A stretch of DNA of 64,000 bases from Methylotenera sp. (GTDB taxonomy: Bacteria > Pseudomonadota > Gammaproteobacteria > Burkholderiales > Methylophilaceae). This document shows, piece by piece, positions 20,801 to 32,431 of the stretch. Position numbers and translations under genes: made by a program. The notes below the pieces were generated by a model. It saw only the letters and a list, made by a program, of their open reading frames with translations. It made no database searches and was not told the DNA's origin. Position 1 is the first letter of the stretch. Each line of letters begins with the position of its first letter. The stretch is taken from NCBI GenBank assembly GCA_013141495.1, contig JABFQV010000010.1, positions 79,087 through 143,086 on the forward strand, in the 5' to 3' direction.

Positions 20801-21507
20801 CGACCAATAATATGCCTAGCAATTTAAAGGCGGACGCACGTGCGCAACTGCAAGCAAAGCTAGCCTCAGGCTTAGCTGAAATGGGTTTGAATTTAAGCGC
20901 AGAGCAGCAACAAAAACTGCTTGATTACGTAGCGCTAATTTATAAATGGAACCAAGTGCATAATCTTACCGCAGTCCGTGAGCCATTAGATATGGTGACA
21001 TTGCACATATTGGATAGCTTATCTGTATTGCCTTATATTGAGTGTAAACACTTACTTGATGTAGGTGCAGGTGCTGGCTTGCCTAGTATTCCGTTAGCAA
21101 TTTGCTTGCCTGAGTTGCAGGTGACGGCGATTGACGCGGTATTAAAAAAAGTGAGTTTTATGCGCCAAGTAAAAGCGCAATTGGGTTTAACCAACTTTAC
21201 CGTAATCCATGGGCGCATTGAAGATCAGGAAGTTGCTGAGCCCGAAAATTCTGGGTCGGAAATTAAAGCAAAATTTGATGTGATTATTTCACGTGCGTTT
21301 TCAGAAATCGGCTTGTTTGTAAAGCTCACTAAGCATCTGCTTGCTGAAAATGGCCAATGGCTGGCAATGAAAGGCACAATTCCGCAACATGAGTTTGAGA
21401 AAAGCCGCATCATCCCTACTGAAATTAAAGTGCTAAACGTGGCGGGCTTGGATGCAGAGCGGCATTTGGTGGTTTTAGATAATCCGCTTAAAGCACAAGC
21501 GAACTAA
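20797..21507 (+). CDS. rsmG: 16S rRNA (guanine527-N7)-methyltransferase
   Basis: 236 residues, about 30 longer than E. coli RsmG, mainly as an N-terminal extension. Contains [18 protein letters not shown], the SAM-binding [16 protein letters not shown] and the [13 protein letters not shown] segment characteristic of GidB/RsmG. It methylates G527 of 16S rRNA; loss gives low-level streptomycin resistance in other bacteria. Its start overlaps the mnmG stop (ATGA) and parA begins 12 bp after its end. Confidence 0.96.
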   Translation: MTTNNMPSNLKADARAQLQAKLASGLAEMGLNLSAEQQQKLLDYVALIYKWNQVHNLTAVREPLDMVTLHILDSLSVLPYIECKHLLDVGAGAGLPSIPLAICLPELQVTAIDAVLKKVSFMRQVKAQLGLTNFTVIHGRIEDQEVAEPENSGSEIKAKFDVIISRAFSEIGLFVKLTKHLLAENGQWLAMKGTIPQHEFEKSRIIPTEIKVLNVAGLDAERHLVVLDNPLKAQAN

Positions 21508-21519
21508 AAGAAAAATATA

Positions 21520-22284
21520 ATGAAAATAATAGCAATCACCAATCAAAAAGGCGGTGTGGGTAAAACAACTACTTGCGTCAATTTGGCGGCAAGCCTGGCG
21601 AGCTTGGGCAAGCGTGTGTTGTTGATTGATCTGGATCCACAAGGCAATGCCAGTACGGGTAGCGGTATTGATAAAGCGCATCTCAAATTAAGTATTTACC
21701 ATGTATTGCTGGCTGAAAAAACATTAAAAGAAGTGGTTATCAAAAGCGAAAAAGGCGGTTTTGACATTGCGCCCTCAAATCGAGAATTAGCCGGCGCCGA
21801 AGTTGAGCTCGTGAACGAGTTGGCGCGTGAAAATCGCCTTAAAGTCGCCATCTCTAAATTGGGCGATGCTTATGATGTGGTGTTGCTGGACTGCCCCCCT
21901 GCCCTCAACTTGGTGACGGTGAACGCGCTAACGGCTGCCAGTGCGGTGATGATTCCGATGCAGTGCGAGTATTACGCGTTAGAAGGTTTGTCGGACTTGG
22001 TGAATACCATTAAAAAAGTACGCGCGCATTTAAACCCAACTTTAGAAATAGAAGGTTTGCTACGCACCTTGTTTGATAACCGCAACATGCTGGCGCAACA
22101 GGTGTCGGCACAGCTGATTAGCCATTTTGGCGATAAAGTATATAAAACAGTCATCCCGCGCAACATTCGTTTAGCCGAGGCGCCAAGTTACGGCTTGCCA
22201 GTGCTCAATTACGATAAAAGCTCAAAAGGTGCGGTGGCTTATTTAGAGTTAGCGCAAGAAATTATTAGTAAAGGTAATCTTTAA
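21520..22284 (+). CDS. parA: Chromosome partitioning ATPase ParA (Soj)
   Basis: 254 residues. Begins MKIIAITNQKGGVGKTTTCV with the deviant Walker A K-G-G-V-G-K-T, has LLIDLDPQGNAST and VVLLDCPPALNLVTVNAL, and lacks an N-terminal DNA-binding domain, so it is the short chromosomal type. It binds DNA non-specifically as an ATP dimer and drives separation of ParB-parS complexes. parB follows 36 bp downstream and three parS sites are in the window. Confidence 0.97.
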   Translation: MKIIAITNQKGGVGKTTTCVNLAASLASLGKRVLLIDLDPQGNASTGSGIDKAHLKLSIYHVLLAEKTLKEVVIKSEKGGFDIAPSNRELAGAEVELVNELARENRLKVAISKLGDAYDVVLLDCPPALNLVTVNALTAASAVMIPMQCEYYALEGLSDLVNTIKKVRAHLNPTLEIEGLLRTLFDNRNMLAQQVSAQLISHFGDKVYKTVIPRNIRLAEAPSYGLPVLNYDKSSKGAVAYLELAQEIISKGNL

Positions 22285-22320
22285 AAAGTAAATTTTTAGA
22301 GAAATATAAGCAGAGAAAAT

Positions 22321-23184
22321 ATGGCTAAATTAAAAGGTTTAGGACGCGGGTTGGACGCATTGCTCGCGGGCGATATGGGTAGCGTGGGCGAGGCGGATTC
22401 GCTATTGATGTTAAAAGTAGAGCAACTACGCCCAGGTAAATATCAGCCGCGTAGCTATATGGACGACGCTGCTTTGCAAACCTTGGCGGCTTCAATTAAA
22501 ACGCAAGGCATTATGCAGCCAATTTTGGTGCGTCACATTGATGATGAGCATTATGAAATCATTGCCGGCGAGCGTCGTTGGCGTGCCAGCCAAATTGCTG
22601 GGTTAAACGAAGTGCCGGTACTGGTGCGAGAAATTGCTGATGAAGCCGCACTGGCGATGGCGTTGATTGAGAATATTCAGCGCGAGAATTTAAATCCGTT
22701 AGAAGAAGCGCAAGGCATTAAGCGTTTGATAGATGAATTTGCCATGACGCATGAAAAAGCGGCTTTAGCGGTTGGGCGCTCACGTGTTGCGGTTTCTAAC
22801 TTATTGCGCTTACTCACTTTAACTGCGCCCGTGCAAGACCTGTTGATGAATGCAAAGCTTGACATGGGGCATGCGCGTGCTTTGATTGGTTTAGACGGTG
22901 CACAACAGGTTATGCTGGCTGAGCAAATTGTGTATAACAATCTGTCTGTTCGAGAAGCCGAAAATTTGGTTAGAAAGTTTAACGAACAAATCGTTAAGCC
23001 CACACAGAAGTCTGCGCAAAAACCAAAGGCCAGTCAGGATATTTTAAGACTGCAAAATACTTTAAGCGATAAACTTGGCGCGTCAGTCAGTATTAAGGCG
23101 GGCGCCAATGGCGCAGGGGCGTTAAAAATTAATTATGCAAATTTAGATCAATTGGACGACATTATTAGTAAAATTACGCGCTAA
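22321..23184 (+). CDS. parB: Chromosome partitioning protein ParB (Spo0J)
   Basis: 287 residues. LRPGKYQPRSYMDD begins the CTP-binding N-terminal domain with the GERRWRASQIAGL box, followed by the helix-turn-helix region (TLMTHEKAALAVGRSRVAVSNLLRLL-like, about 138-165) that reads parS, and a C-terminal dimerisation domain after a Lys/Pro/Ala linker. It loads at parS as a CTP-dependent sliding clamp. The matching sites are at 7165, 14931 and 18063. It closes the mnmG-rsmG-parA-parB run. Confidence 0.97.
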   Translation: MAKLKGLGRGLDALLAGDMGSVGEADSLLMLKVEQLRPGKYQPRSYMDDAALQTLAASIKTQGIMQPILVRHIDDEHYEIIAGERRWRASQIAGLNEVPVLVREIADEAALAMALIENIQRENLNPLEEAQGIKRLIDEFAMTHEKAALAVGRSRVAVSNLLRLLTLTAPVQDLLMNAKLDMGHARALIGLDGAQQVMLAEQIVYNNLSVREAENLVRKFNEQIVKPTQKSAQKPKASQDILRLQNTLSDKLGASVSIKAGANGAGALKINYANLDQLDDIISKITR

Positions 23185-23231
23185 GTGTTTCATTTTACTT
23201 AAACTACTTGTAAATCCTTGCAACTTAAGCC

Positions 23232-23260
23232 TTGACTAAAAAGCGTTAATAATTCAAAAT
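23232..23260 (+). promoter_or_regulatory. Probable promoter of the atp operon
   Basis: TTGACT at 23232-23237, 17-base spacer, CAAAAT at 23255-23260. Transcription would start near 23267, which argues against a translation start as early as 23276 for atpI. Confidence 0.5.
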
Positions 23261-23362
23261 CGCGGTCTTTGCTACTTGAGGCTTTTGGGCGAGTTCAAAA
23301 ATAAACGCAAAATAATTATAAAAACGTTTAAAAAGCTTCTAAATTTAACTAGGTTTAAGTCA

Positions 23363-23746
23363 TTGTCAGCATCCAATACTTCAGATGTTTTTAGTAAAAT
23401 GCTTAAAATCCAGCTCATTGCCACATCGGCGGTCGCTGTAGTTATTTTTTTGTTTTTTGGCTTACATGCCGCGATATCAGCAGTTTTAGGCGGGGTTAGT
23501 GTGCTGGTTGGCGCTTACCTGGCTTCATTGGTGGCACGGCGAGCTGAAGGCCTTACTGATGCAAGCGCCATTTTAGTAAATTTACTAAAGGCAGAAGCGG
23601 TTAAGATTATAGTGATTATCGCGGTTTTGATGATCGTATTTGTTTTTTATAAGCAGTTGGTGCCGTTTGCACTGATTGCAGGTTTGGCGGCGGCGGCTAT
23701 ATTTTCAGGTGCGGCGCTAAGTCATCAAGTTAAACGTGTAATTTAA
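23363..23746 (+). CDS. atpI: ATP synthase subunit I
   Basis: About 127 residues with four predicted helices (LIATSAVAVVIFLFFGLHAA, the next to about LVGAYLASLV, then IIVIIAVLMIVFVFY and LIAGLAAAAIFSGAAL), the layout of AtpI, a non-essential factor that helps assemble the c-ring. The start is uncertain: TTG codons at 23276 and 23363 and an ATG at 23399 are all in frame. I use 23363 because the likely promoter leaves almost no leader for 23276 and the ATG leaves a very short N-terminus. It is first in the atpIBEFHAGDC operon, 28 bp before atpB. Confidence 0.85.
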   Translation: MSASNTSDVFSKMLKIQLIATSAVAVVIFLFFGLHAAISAVLGGVSVLVGAYLASLVARRAEGLTDASAILVNLLKAEAVKIIVIIAVLMIVFVFYKQLVPFALIAGLAAAAIFSGAALSHQVKRVI

Positions 23747-23774
23747 ACAATATTTAGTTAGAGTAAAATAGATT

Positions 23775-24608
23775 ATGGCTACAGCACACGCAGATAACGC
23801 ACAACATGCATTGACTCCATCAGGCTATATTGAGCATCACTTAAGCTTTAATGCGCAGCCGATGACGGACGGCGGTGGTTTTTGGACATTACACGTAGAT
23901 ACTTTTGTTATGTCAGTAGCGCTGGGTTTGCTGGTGATGGGTTTGGTGTGGTTGGTTGCACGTAAAGCAACCGCAGGTGTGCCAACTAAAGGTCAGGCGT
24001 TTGTTGAGCTGGTATTTGGTTTTATTGATGATCAAGTAAAAAATATTTTCCACGGCAACCGCCATAGCTTCATCGCCCCTACCGCATTAACCGTGTTTTT
24101 ATGGGTGTTTGCCATGAATTCCATGGATTTTCTACCAGTAGATTGGGTTGCAGGTATCGTTTCATTCTTTGGTGGCGAGCACGCTAAATGGCGCGCAGTA
24201 CCAACCTCAGACATTAACACTACGTTTGCTTTAGCTTTGTCTGTATGGATTTTGATGATTTTCTTCTCTATTAAAGTCAAAGGCTTAGGCGGCTGGGTAC
24301 ATGAGTTGTTCTGCTCTCCTTTTGGTAGCAAGGTTTGGGTATGGCCAGCCAATTTTCTGTTTAATTTGATCGAATACGTTTCAAAGCCACTTTCACATTC
24401 ATTGCGGTTATTCGGCAATATGTACGCTGGCGAAGTTATTTTCTTGCTATTAGGTTTGTGGGCCGCCACGGGTGTTTCAGGCACAATTTTCGGTGCTATT
24501 TTAGGCGCAGGCTGGTCAATCTTCCATATTCTTATCGTAGCGTTACAAGCTTTTATTTTCATGATGCTGACGGTGGTTTATTTAGCCATGGCACATGAGT
24601 CGCATTAG
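23775..24608 (+). CDS. atpB: ATP synthase F0 subunit a
   Basis: 277 residues with five to six membrane helices. The conserved [23 protein letters not shown] contains the essential arginine facing the c-ring, and the last helix has [21 protein letters not shown]. It forms the proton half-channels with the c-ring. It sits between atpI and atpE; the N-terminal segment [12 protein letters not shown] is typical of proteobacterial a subunits. Confidence 0.98.
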   Translation: MATAHADNAQHALTPSGYIEHHLSFNAQPMTDGGGFWTLHVDTFVMSVALGLLVMGLVWLVARKATAGVPTKGQAFVELVFGFIDDQVKNIFHGNRHSFIAPTALTVFLWVFAMNSMDFLPVDWVAGIVSFFGGEHAKWRAVPTSDINTTFALALSVWILMIFFSIKVKGLGGWVHELFCSPFGSKVWVWPANFLFNLIEYVSKPLSHSLRLFGNMYAGEVIFLLLGLWAATGVSGTIFGAILGAGWSIFHILIVALQAFIFMMLTVVYLAMAHESH

Positions 24609-24689
24609 TTTTAATTTGCTTTTAAGTGGTTTAGTTTTAATTGAGTAGTTTTATTTTTAGGTGGTTTTGGTAGTAAGTTTAATTTTTGA

Positions 24690-24983
<294 letters not shown>

Positions 24984-25104
24984 TTAGCCGCTAGATGATA
25001 TGTTTGGGTTGGTTAAAGACCCAAACACACATCTGATGACTTGTTATATGAACGATTTAATCTTAAATGATTTTAGTCTTAATGATATTTAATTTGGATC
25101 AAAA

Positions 25105-25575
25105 ATGAACATTAACTTTACACTAATCGCACAAGCTATTGCATTTGCTGTGTTGATTTGGTTCACAGTAAAATTTGTTTGGCCACCGCTGTTAAACGCG
25201 ATTGAAGCACGCCAAAAAGAAATTGCTGATGGTTTGGCAGCAGCGCATGAAGGCAGAAGTGCTTTAGAAGTTGCGGCTAAAAAATCAGAGTTTACTTTGA
25301 ACGAAGCCAAGCAAAAAGCCTCTGAGATTATTGGCCAAGCTGAAAAGCGCGGGTCACAAATCGTTGAAGAAGCTAAAGGTAATGCTAAGGTCGAAGGTGA
25401 GCGTATTTTAGCTGGCGCTAAAGCTGAAATAGACCAGGAAGTAAACCGTGCAAAAGAAGGTTTACGTTCGCAAGTGTCTGCATTGGCGATTGCTGGTGCT
25501 GAAAAAATCTTGCGTAAAGAAATTGACGCAAATGCACATAGCGAAATGTTATCTAAACTCGCAGCGGAACTTTAA
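25105..25575 (+). CDS. atpF: ATP synthase F0 subunit b
   Basis: 156 residues: one N-terminal membrane helix ([22 protein letters not shown]) followed by a long, charged, alanine-rich coiled coil (about 30-135) that dimerises as the peripheral stalk. The length equals E. coli subunit b. It links subunit a to the delta subunit encoded 23 bp downstream. The 121 bp space before it, after atpE, holds nothing I recognise. Confidence 0.97.
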   Translation: MNINFTLIAQAIAFAVLIWFTVKFVWPPLLNAIEARQKEIADGLAAAHEGRSALEVAAKKSEFTLNEAKQKASEIIGQAEKRGSQIVEEAKGNAKVEGERILAGAKAEIDQEVNRAKEGLRSQVSALAIAGAEKILRKEIDANAHSEMLSKLAAEL

Positions 25576-25598
25576 GAACCAATAAGGGAAAACAAGAC

Positions 25599-26135
25599 AT
25601 GGCTGAAATATCAACCATCGCAAGACCTTACGCGGTTGCTGCTTACAAGCTAGCAAGCGAACAAAAAGCGCTTGCGAAGTGGTCTGAAATGTTAAGTTTT
25701 GCAAATGCAGTCGTCAGTGATGCGCAAATGCAAGCTTACATTCAGGATCCAAAAGTAGTGAGCCTTGATTTGCAGGCCAACTTTTTGAAGGTTTGTGGCG
25801 ATAAGCTTAATGAGCACGCACAAAATCTGATTAAGGTTTTGGTTGAATACGGACGTTTATCTATTTTGCCAGCGATAGTCACGGCTTTTGAGGAATTAAA
25901 AGCGCAGGATGAAGGAACTTTAGACGCGCAAATCATTGCCGCAGCTAAACCTAGTGCAGCAGAAATTAAAGATTTGGTAAAACGTTTAGAGGCAAAGTTC
26001 GGTAAAAAAATTGAAGCTAATGTTTCTGTTGACTCAGAACTTATTGGCGGCATTAAAATTATTGTTGGCGATACCGTGATAGACGCGTCCGTCAAAGGTC
26101 AGTTACAAAATTTAGCCTACGCGCTTACGGCATAA
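25599..26135 (+). CDS. atpH: ATP synthase F1 subunit delta
   Basis: 178 residues beginning with STIARPYAVAAYKLA and ending with VGDTVIDASVKGQLQNLAYAL, the conserved ends of the delta/OSCP family. It joins the peripheral stalk (b dimer) to the top of the alpha3-beta3 head. Located between atpF and atpA as in nearly all bacteria. Confidence 0.97.
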   Translation: MAEISTIARPYAVAAYKLASEQKALAKWSEMLSFANAVVSDAQMQAYIQDPKVVSLDLQANFLKVCGDKLNEHAQNLIKVLVEYGRLSILPAIVTAFEELKAQDEGTLDAQIIAAAKPSAAEIKDLVKRLEAKFGKKIEANVSVDSELIGGIKIIVGDTVIDASVKGQLQNLAYALTA

Positions 26136-26169
26136 GGCACAGCCAGAGAAAATTATAGGAGTTTAGTAA

Positions 26170-27711
26170 ATGCAGTTATCTACATCAGAAATCAGTGAGC
26201 TGATTAAAAGCAGATTAGAAAATTTTTCTACCTCAGCTGAAGCGCGTACACAAGGTACTGTTATTTCAGTGACTGACGGTATCGTTCGTATTCATGGCCT
26301 ATCAAACGTGATGGCAGGTGAAATGATTGAGTTCCCTGGCAATACATTCGGTTTGGCGCTTAACTTGGAGCGCGACTCAGTAGGTGCAGTGGTTCTAGGT
26401 GACTACGAGCACATTACAGAAGGCGACATTTGTAAATGTACCGGTCGTATTTTAGAAGTGCCAGTTGGCCCTGAGCTAATCGGTCGTGTTGTGAATGCGT
26501 TAGGTCAGCCAATTGATGGCAAAGGCCCGGTTAATGCAAAATTGACAGACAAAATTGAAAAAGTGGCACCTGGCGTGATTGCGCGTAAATCAGTTTCACA
26601 ACCAGTGCAAACAGGTTTGAAATCAGTTGACTCTATGGTGCCAGTTGGCCGTGGTCAACGTGAATTGATTATTGGTGACCGTCAAACAGGTAAAACAGCG
26701 GTCGCGATTGATGCCATCATCAATCAAAAAGGTCAAAATATGACCTGTATCTATGTTGCGATTGGCCAAAAGGCTTCTACTGTTGCTAACGTGGTACGTA
26801 AATTAGAAGAGAACGGCGCGATGGCTTACACCATTGTAGTTGCTGCTACAGCTTCTGACTCAGCTGCTTTGCAATTTCTGGCGCCATATTCTGGTTGTAC
26901 CATGGGTGAATATTTCCGTGATCGCGGTGAAGATGCATTGATCGTTTATGATGATTTGACTAAACAAGCGATTGCTTACCGTCAAATTTCATTGCTATTA
27001 CGTCGTCCACCAGGTCGTGAAGCTTACCCAGGTGATGTATTCTACATTCACTCACGCCTACTTGAGCGTGCTGCTCGTGTAAACGAAGAGTATGTAGAAA
27101 AATTCACTAACGGTGAAGTTAAAGGAAAAACAGGTTCTCTCACTGCATTGCCAGTGATTGAAACAGCAGCCGGTGACGTTTCTGCTTTCGTTCCAACTAA
27201 CGTGATTTCTATTACCGATGGTCAGATCTTCTTAGAAACTGACTTATTTAACGCGGGTATTCGTCCTGCGATTAACGCCGGTATTTCAGTGTCTCGCGTT
27301 GGTGGTGCTGCACAAACTAAAGTCATCAAGAAATTAGGTGGCGGTGTACGTTTAGCTTTGGCGCAATATCGTGAATTGGCAGCGTTTGCGCAGTTCGCCT
27401 CTGATTTGGATGAAGCAACACGTAAACAACTAGACCGCGGTCGTATGTTTACTGAGTTGATGAAACAGGCGCAATATGCACCTTTAAGCATATCAAACAT
27501 GGCAGTTACCTTGTTTGCAGCTAATAAAGGTTACTTTGATGATGTTCCCACCAATAAAGTATTGGCATTTGAAGGTCAATTGCATGGTTTCATCGCCTCT
27601 AAATACAAAAAAATTGCTGACGCAATTGAATCAAGTAAAGATTTAAGTGGCGACAATGAAAAAGCGCTTGAAGCGGCGATTCAAGATTTTAAAGCTACAA
27701 ACGCATACTAA
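26170..27711 (+). CDS. atpA: ATP synthase F1 subunit alpha
   Basis: 513 residues, identical in length to the E. coli protein. Walker [16 protein letters not shown], the arginine-finger region [17 protein letters not shown] and the [16 protein letters not shown] segment are all present. It carries the non-catalytic nucleotide sites of the F1 head. Codon use looks strongly biased towards highly expressed codons. Confidence 0.98.
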   Translation: MQLSTSEISELIKSRLENFSTSAEARTQGTVISVTDGIVRIHGLSNVMAGEMIEFPGNTFGLALNLERDSVGAVVLGDYEHITEGDICKCTGRILEVPVGPELIGRVVNALGQPIDGKGPVNAKLTDKIEKVAPGVIARKSVSQPVQTGLKSVDSMVPVGRGQRELIIGDRQTGKTAVAIDAIINQKGQNMTCIYVAIGQKASTVANVVRKLEENGAMAYTIVVAATASDSAALQFLAPYSGCTMGEYFRDRGEDALIVYDDLTKQAIAYRQISLLLRRPPGREAYPGDVFYIHSRLLERAARVNEEYVEKFTNGEVKGKTGSLTALPVIETAAGDVSAFVPTNVISITDGQIFLETDLFNAGIRPAINAGISVSRVGGAAQTKVIKKLGGGVRLALAQYRELAAFAQFASDLDEATRKQLDRGRMFTELMKQAQYAPLSISNMAVTLFAANKGYFDDVPTNKVLAFEGQLHGFIASKYKKIADAIESSKDLSGDNEKALEAAIQDFKATNAY

Positions 27712-27734
27712 TCTTTAACTATTAGGACAATAAA

Positions 27735-28673
27735 ATGGCTGGTAGTAAAGAGATTAGAACCAAGATCAAAAGTGTAGAAAATACACGTAAGATCACCAAG
27801 GCAATGGAAATGGTGGCCGCTTCTAAAATGCGTAAAGCGCAGGATAGAATGCGTGCATCACGTCCATACGCAGACAAAATTCGCAATGTGGCTGCCCACC
27901 TTTCTTTAGCGCATTCAGAGTACAAACACCCTTTTCTTTTAAAGCGTGACAATGTGAAGAATATTGGCATCATCGTAGTAAGCTCTGATAAGGGGCTTTG
28001 CGGTGGCTTGAATACCAATGTGTTGCGCCTGTCTATTAACCAGATGAAAAACTGGGAAGCAGAAGGTAAGGCAATTACTGTCAGCGCTATTGGCAACAAA
28101 GGTTATGCATTTATGAACCGTGTTGGTGCCAATGTTAAATCACATATCACAGGCTTAGGTGATGTACCGCATATTGAAACATTGATCGGTACTATCAAGG
28201 TGATGCTAGATGCTTATACCGCCGGTGAAATTGATCAGCTACATATTTGCTATACGCGCTTTATCAACACCATGAAGCAGGAGCCGGTGCTAGAGCAATT
28301 ATTGCCACTCACCGCTGAGCGTTTAGGTACGCATCCTGAGCATGAAAAAGCGGAAGCGCTTACTACCAGCGGTGTTATCAAAAGTGCTTTGCAAATTGGT
28401 GCGGCAAAAGGACATTGGGATTACATCTATGAGCCAGAGTCAAAGCCTGTGATTGATCAGTTGATGGTGCGTTACATTGAATCGTTGGTCTATAACGCGG
28501 TATCAGAGAACATGGCTTCAGAGCAGTCATCACGTATGGTGGCAATGAAATCGGCATCGGACAACGCAAAAGAAGTCATTGGTGATCTGAAACTGGTTTA
28601 TAACAAAGCGCGTCAGGCAGCAATTACTAAAGAGATCTCCGAGATTGTCGGCGGTGCGGCAGCGGTTGCTTAA
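27735..28673 (+). CDS. atpG: ATP synthase F1 subunit gamma
   Basis: 312 residues; starts [36 protein letters not shown] and ends [15 protein letters not shown], the two long antiparallel helices that form the rotating shaft. It is about 25 residues longer than the E. coli subunit, the extra lying in the central Rossmann-like part. Follows atpA by 23 bp. Confidence 0.97.
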   Translation: MAGSKEIRTKIKSVENTRKITKAMEMVAASKMRKAQDRMRASRPYADKIRNVAAHLSLAHSEYKHPFLLKRDNVKNIGIIVVSSDKGLCGGLNTNVLRLSINQMKNWEAEGKAITVSAIGNKGYAFMNRVGANVKSHITGLGDVPHIETLIGTIKVMLDAYTAGEIDQLHICYTRFINTMKQEPVLEQLLPLTAERLGTHPEHEKAEALTTSGVIKSALQIGAAKGHWDYIYEPESKPVIDQLMVRYIESLVYNAVSENMASEQSSRMVAMKSASDNAKEVIGDLKLVYNKARQAAITKEISEIVGGAAAVA

Positions 28674-28722
28674 GGTCAGAAATAGAACATTAAGTTAGAA
28701 TTCAACAGATTAGTTTGAATAG

Positions 28723-30171
<1,449 letters not shown>

Positions 30172-30175
30172 TTTT

Positions 30176-30285
30176 ATCGTCGCATAGCCGCGTTGCACGG
30201 TACTCGCTTCCTTGCCGCACTAAATGTGCTGTCTGCGTCGCTCCGTTCCGTGCGCCTTGCTCTGCTTAGATAAAATAAATTAATA
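30176..30285. repeat. GC-rich structured spacer between atpD and atpC
   Basis: The atpD-atpC gap is 130 bp, long for this operon, and its GC-rich core is flanked by TTTTATC (left) and GATAAAAT (right). Imperfect inverted similarity links the outer parts (GCATAGCCGCGTTGCACGG versus the complement of the right side), with a small inner hairpin GCAC-TAAAT-GTGC. It looks like an inserted miniature repeat or an RNA structure tuning atpC level; neither is proven. Confidence 0.5.
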
Positions 30286-30301
30286 GTTTAAGGAAAAAAT
30301 A

Positions 30302-30727
30302 ATGGCAAATACTGTTCATATTGATGTAGTCAGCGCAGAGGCAAGCATATTCTCAGGTGAAGCTGAGTTTGTAGTTGCGCCTGCTAGTGCTGGTGAGGTG
30401 GGTATTTACCCAAATCACGCACCAATGATTTCAACTATCAAACCAGGTGCACTGCGTATCAAGCAGTCAAATGAGGCGGAAGAGGTGTTGATCTATCTCT
30501 CTGGCGGTTTGTTAGAAGTGCAGCCGGGTGTAATTACGGTGTTAGCTGATACGGCAGTGCGTGGTCATGATTTAGATGAGGCGAAAGCGATAGCTGCGAA
30601 GGAAGCCGCTGAGGAGGCGTTGAAAAACAGAACTTCAGATGTGAATTATGCGGTAGCGCAAGCTGAATTATCTGAGGCGCTAGCACAGATTCAAGCCATT
30701 GAGCGTTTACGTAAAACAGCTCACTAA
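30302..30727 (+). CDS. atpC: ATP synthase F1 subunit epsilon
   Basis: 141 residues: an N-terminal beta sandwich ([38 protein letters not shown]) and a C-terminal two-helix hairpin rich in alanine and glutamate (about 90-135). It couples rotation and inhibits ATP hydrolysis. It ends the operon, 31 bp before a strong terminator hairpin. Confidence 0.97.
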   Translation: MANTVHIDVVSAEASIFSGEAEFVVAPASAGEVGIYPNHAPMISTIKPGALRIKQSNEAEEVLIYLSGGLLEVQPGVITVLADTAVRGHDLDEAKAIAAKEAAEEALKNRTSDVNYAVAQAELSEALAQIQAIERLRKTAH

Positions 30728-30757
30728 CTAAAGTTAAGCGGGCGGAGTAAGATCAGC

Positions 30758-30783
30758 AAAAAGGCAGCCTAGGCTGCCTTTTT
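30758..30783 (+). terminator. Rho-independent terminator of the atp operon
   Basis: A 26-bp perfect palindrome centred on 30770/30771, AAAAAGGCAGCCT and its complement, ending in a run of T. It separates atpC from glmU. Confidence 0.93.
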
Positions 30784-30867
30784 TGTTATACTTTACCAAA
30801 TAAAGGAAGCACTTTGCCCGCGTAGCCGCGCATGAAGTGCTTCCTAAATACATACTGAAAGAATCAA

Positions 30868-32313
30868 ATGGTAATGAATCGATTGAACATTGTAATTCTT
30901 GCGGCTGGCAAAGGTACGCGCATGTACTCAAACAAGCCAAAAGTGCTGCATCAATTGGCTGGTATGCCGCTGTTGCAGCATGTAATTAACTGCGCCAAAC
31001 AATTAAATCCAGTAAAAATCATTGTAGTTTATGGTTACGGCGGTGACGCGGTGCCACAAGCATTCACGCATGAAAACATTACATGGGTTGAGCAAACCGA
31101 GCAACTTGGTACTGGCCATGCTGTGCAACAAGCCATGCCGTATTTAGATGAAGACGCCACAACACTTATATTGCTGGGCGATGTACCGCTGCTGAGTGTT
31201 GATAGTTGTAAAAGGTTGCTGGATCAAACCGAGGAGTTAGGCCTGCTGACGTTTATAAAGCCAGACCCCACCGGCTATGGTCGTATCATTCGTAACAGTG
31301 AAGGTATTGTTACTGCAATTATTGAGCACAAAGATGCTACTACTGTGCAACGCGAAATTAAAGAAGTGAACACAGGTATTATTGCTGCAGAAAACAAGCA
31401 TCTGGCAAGCTGGCTAAAACGCCTAACCAATGATAATGTTCAAGGTGAATATTACCTGACTGATATCGTCGCCATGGCCAAGTTGGAAGACGAAATAGCA
31501 GTACGTGAAATTGCAGATGACGAATCATCTACAGATGGCTGGACCGGTCTATCTAACAAAAGATTTACGATAGCGACAGAGATATCCCATGATGAAGCAT
31601 CTGTGACCGGGGTGAACTCTAAGAAAGACCTGGCAGAGTTAGAGCGGACATACCAAAAACGCTATGCTGATCGTTTGCTACAAGCGGGGGTGACATTGGC
31701 TGACCCACTAAGAATAGACGTGCGGGGCGAGTTAAGTGTCGGTAAAGATGGAGAAATAGATATTGGCTGTGTTTTTGAGGGCAAGGTAACTTTGGGCGAC
31801 AACGTTAAGATTGGCGCGTATTGTGTGATTAAAAATGCAGGCATCGCGTCAGGCGCTCAAATCGCCCCGTTTACGCATATAGATGACACGCAGATTGGGG
31901 AAAATAGCCGTATTGGACCATATGCACGCTTACGTCCAGGTACTAGACTGGCAGCGGATACACACATTGGTAATTTTGTAGAACTCAAAAATGCACAAGT
32001 GGATGTCGGTAGCAAAATTAACCATTTAAGTTATGTAGGTGATAGTACAATTGGTAAAAACGTGAATATAGGCGCGGGTACTATTACTTGTAATTATGAT
32101 GGCGCCAATAAATTCAGAACAGTGATTGAGGATAATGCGTTTATCGGTTCAGATTCACAATTGGTGGCACCTGTAACCATCGGGCGCGGCGCTACCATTG
32201 CGGCTGGTTCAACGATTACAAAAGATGCGCCAGCCGATCAGCTGACCTTTTGCCGCGCTAAAGAGCAAAAATCTATTGCAGGCTGGAAACGGCCGCAGAA
32301 GATTAAGGAATAG
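30868..32313 (+). CDS. glmU: Bifunctional N-acetylglucosamine-1-phosphate uridyltransferase / glucosamine-1-phosphate acetyltransferase
   Basis: 481 residues. The N-terminal nucleotidyltransferase has LAAGKGTRMYSNKPK and the C-terminal half is a left-handed beta helix of hexapeptide repeats (GCVFEGKVTLGDNVKIG onward) ending with INHLSYVGDSTIGKNVNIGAG and TCNYDG. It makes UDP-GlcNAc for cell wall and lipopolysaccharide. The start may be this ATG or the one two codons later at 30874. glmS lies 118 bp downstream, forming the usual glmU-glmS pair after the atp operon. Confidence 0.97.
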   Translation: MVMNRLNIVILAAGKGTRMYSNKPKVLHQLAGMPLLQHVINCAKQLNPVKIIVVYGYGGDAVPQAFTHENITWVEQTEQLGTGHAVQQAMPYLDEDATTLILLGDVPLLSVDSCKRLLDQTEELGLLTFIKPDPTGYGRIIRNSEGIVTAIIEHKDATTVQREIKEVNTGIIAAENKHLASWLKRLTNDNVQGEYYLTDIVAMAKLEDEIAVREIADDESSTDGWTGLSNKRFTIATEISHDEASVTGVNSKKDLAELERTYQKRYADRLLQAGVTLADPLRIDVRGELSVGKDGEIDIGCVFEGKVTLGDNVKIGAYCVIKNAGIASGAQIAPFTHIDDTQIGENSRIGPYARLRPGTRLAADTHIGNFVELKNAQVDVGSKINHLSYVGDSTIGKNVNIGAGTITCNYDGANKFRTVIEDNAFIGSDSQLVAPVTIGRGATIAAGSTITKDAPADQLTFCRAKEQKSIAGWKRPQKIKE

Positions 32314-32333
32314 CTAAAAACCTTAATAATTCA

Positions 32334-32355
32334 GTCATTCCCGCGTAGGAATGAC
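32334..32355. repeat. Short inverted repeat between glmU and glmS
   Basis: GTCATTCC (32334-32341) and GGAATGAC (32348-32355) around CGCGTA; it resembles the common dispersed CGTCATTCCCGCG-type repeat and could act as a weak terminator or mRNA-stabilising hairpin. Confidence 0.6.
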
Positions 32356-32431
32356 GAAGATTAAGTGTTTCTTGTAAAATTATGCACTAGATGACGCAGT
32401 GAAGTGCGCTCCAAATAATGAAAGAAAAAAT

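Noticed and set aside
32399..32431. Eleven-codon N-terminal extension of GlmS
   Set aside because: GlmS needs Cys2 exposed after removal of Met1; the MCGIVG start at 32432 is required.
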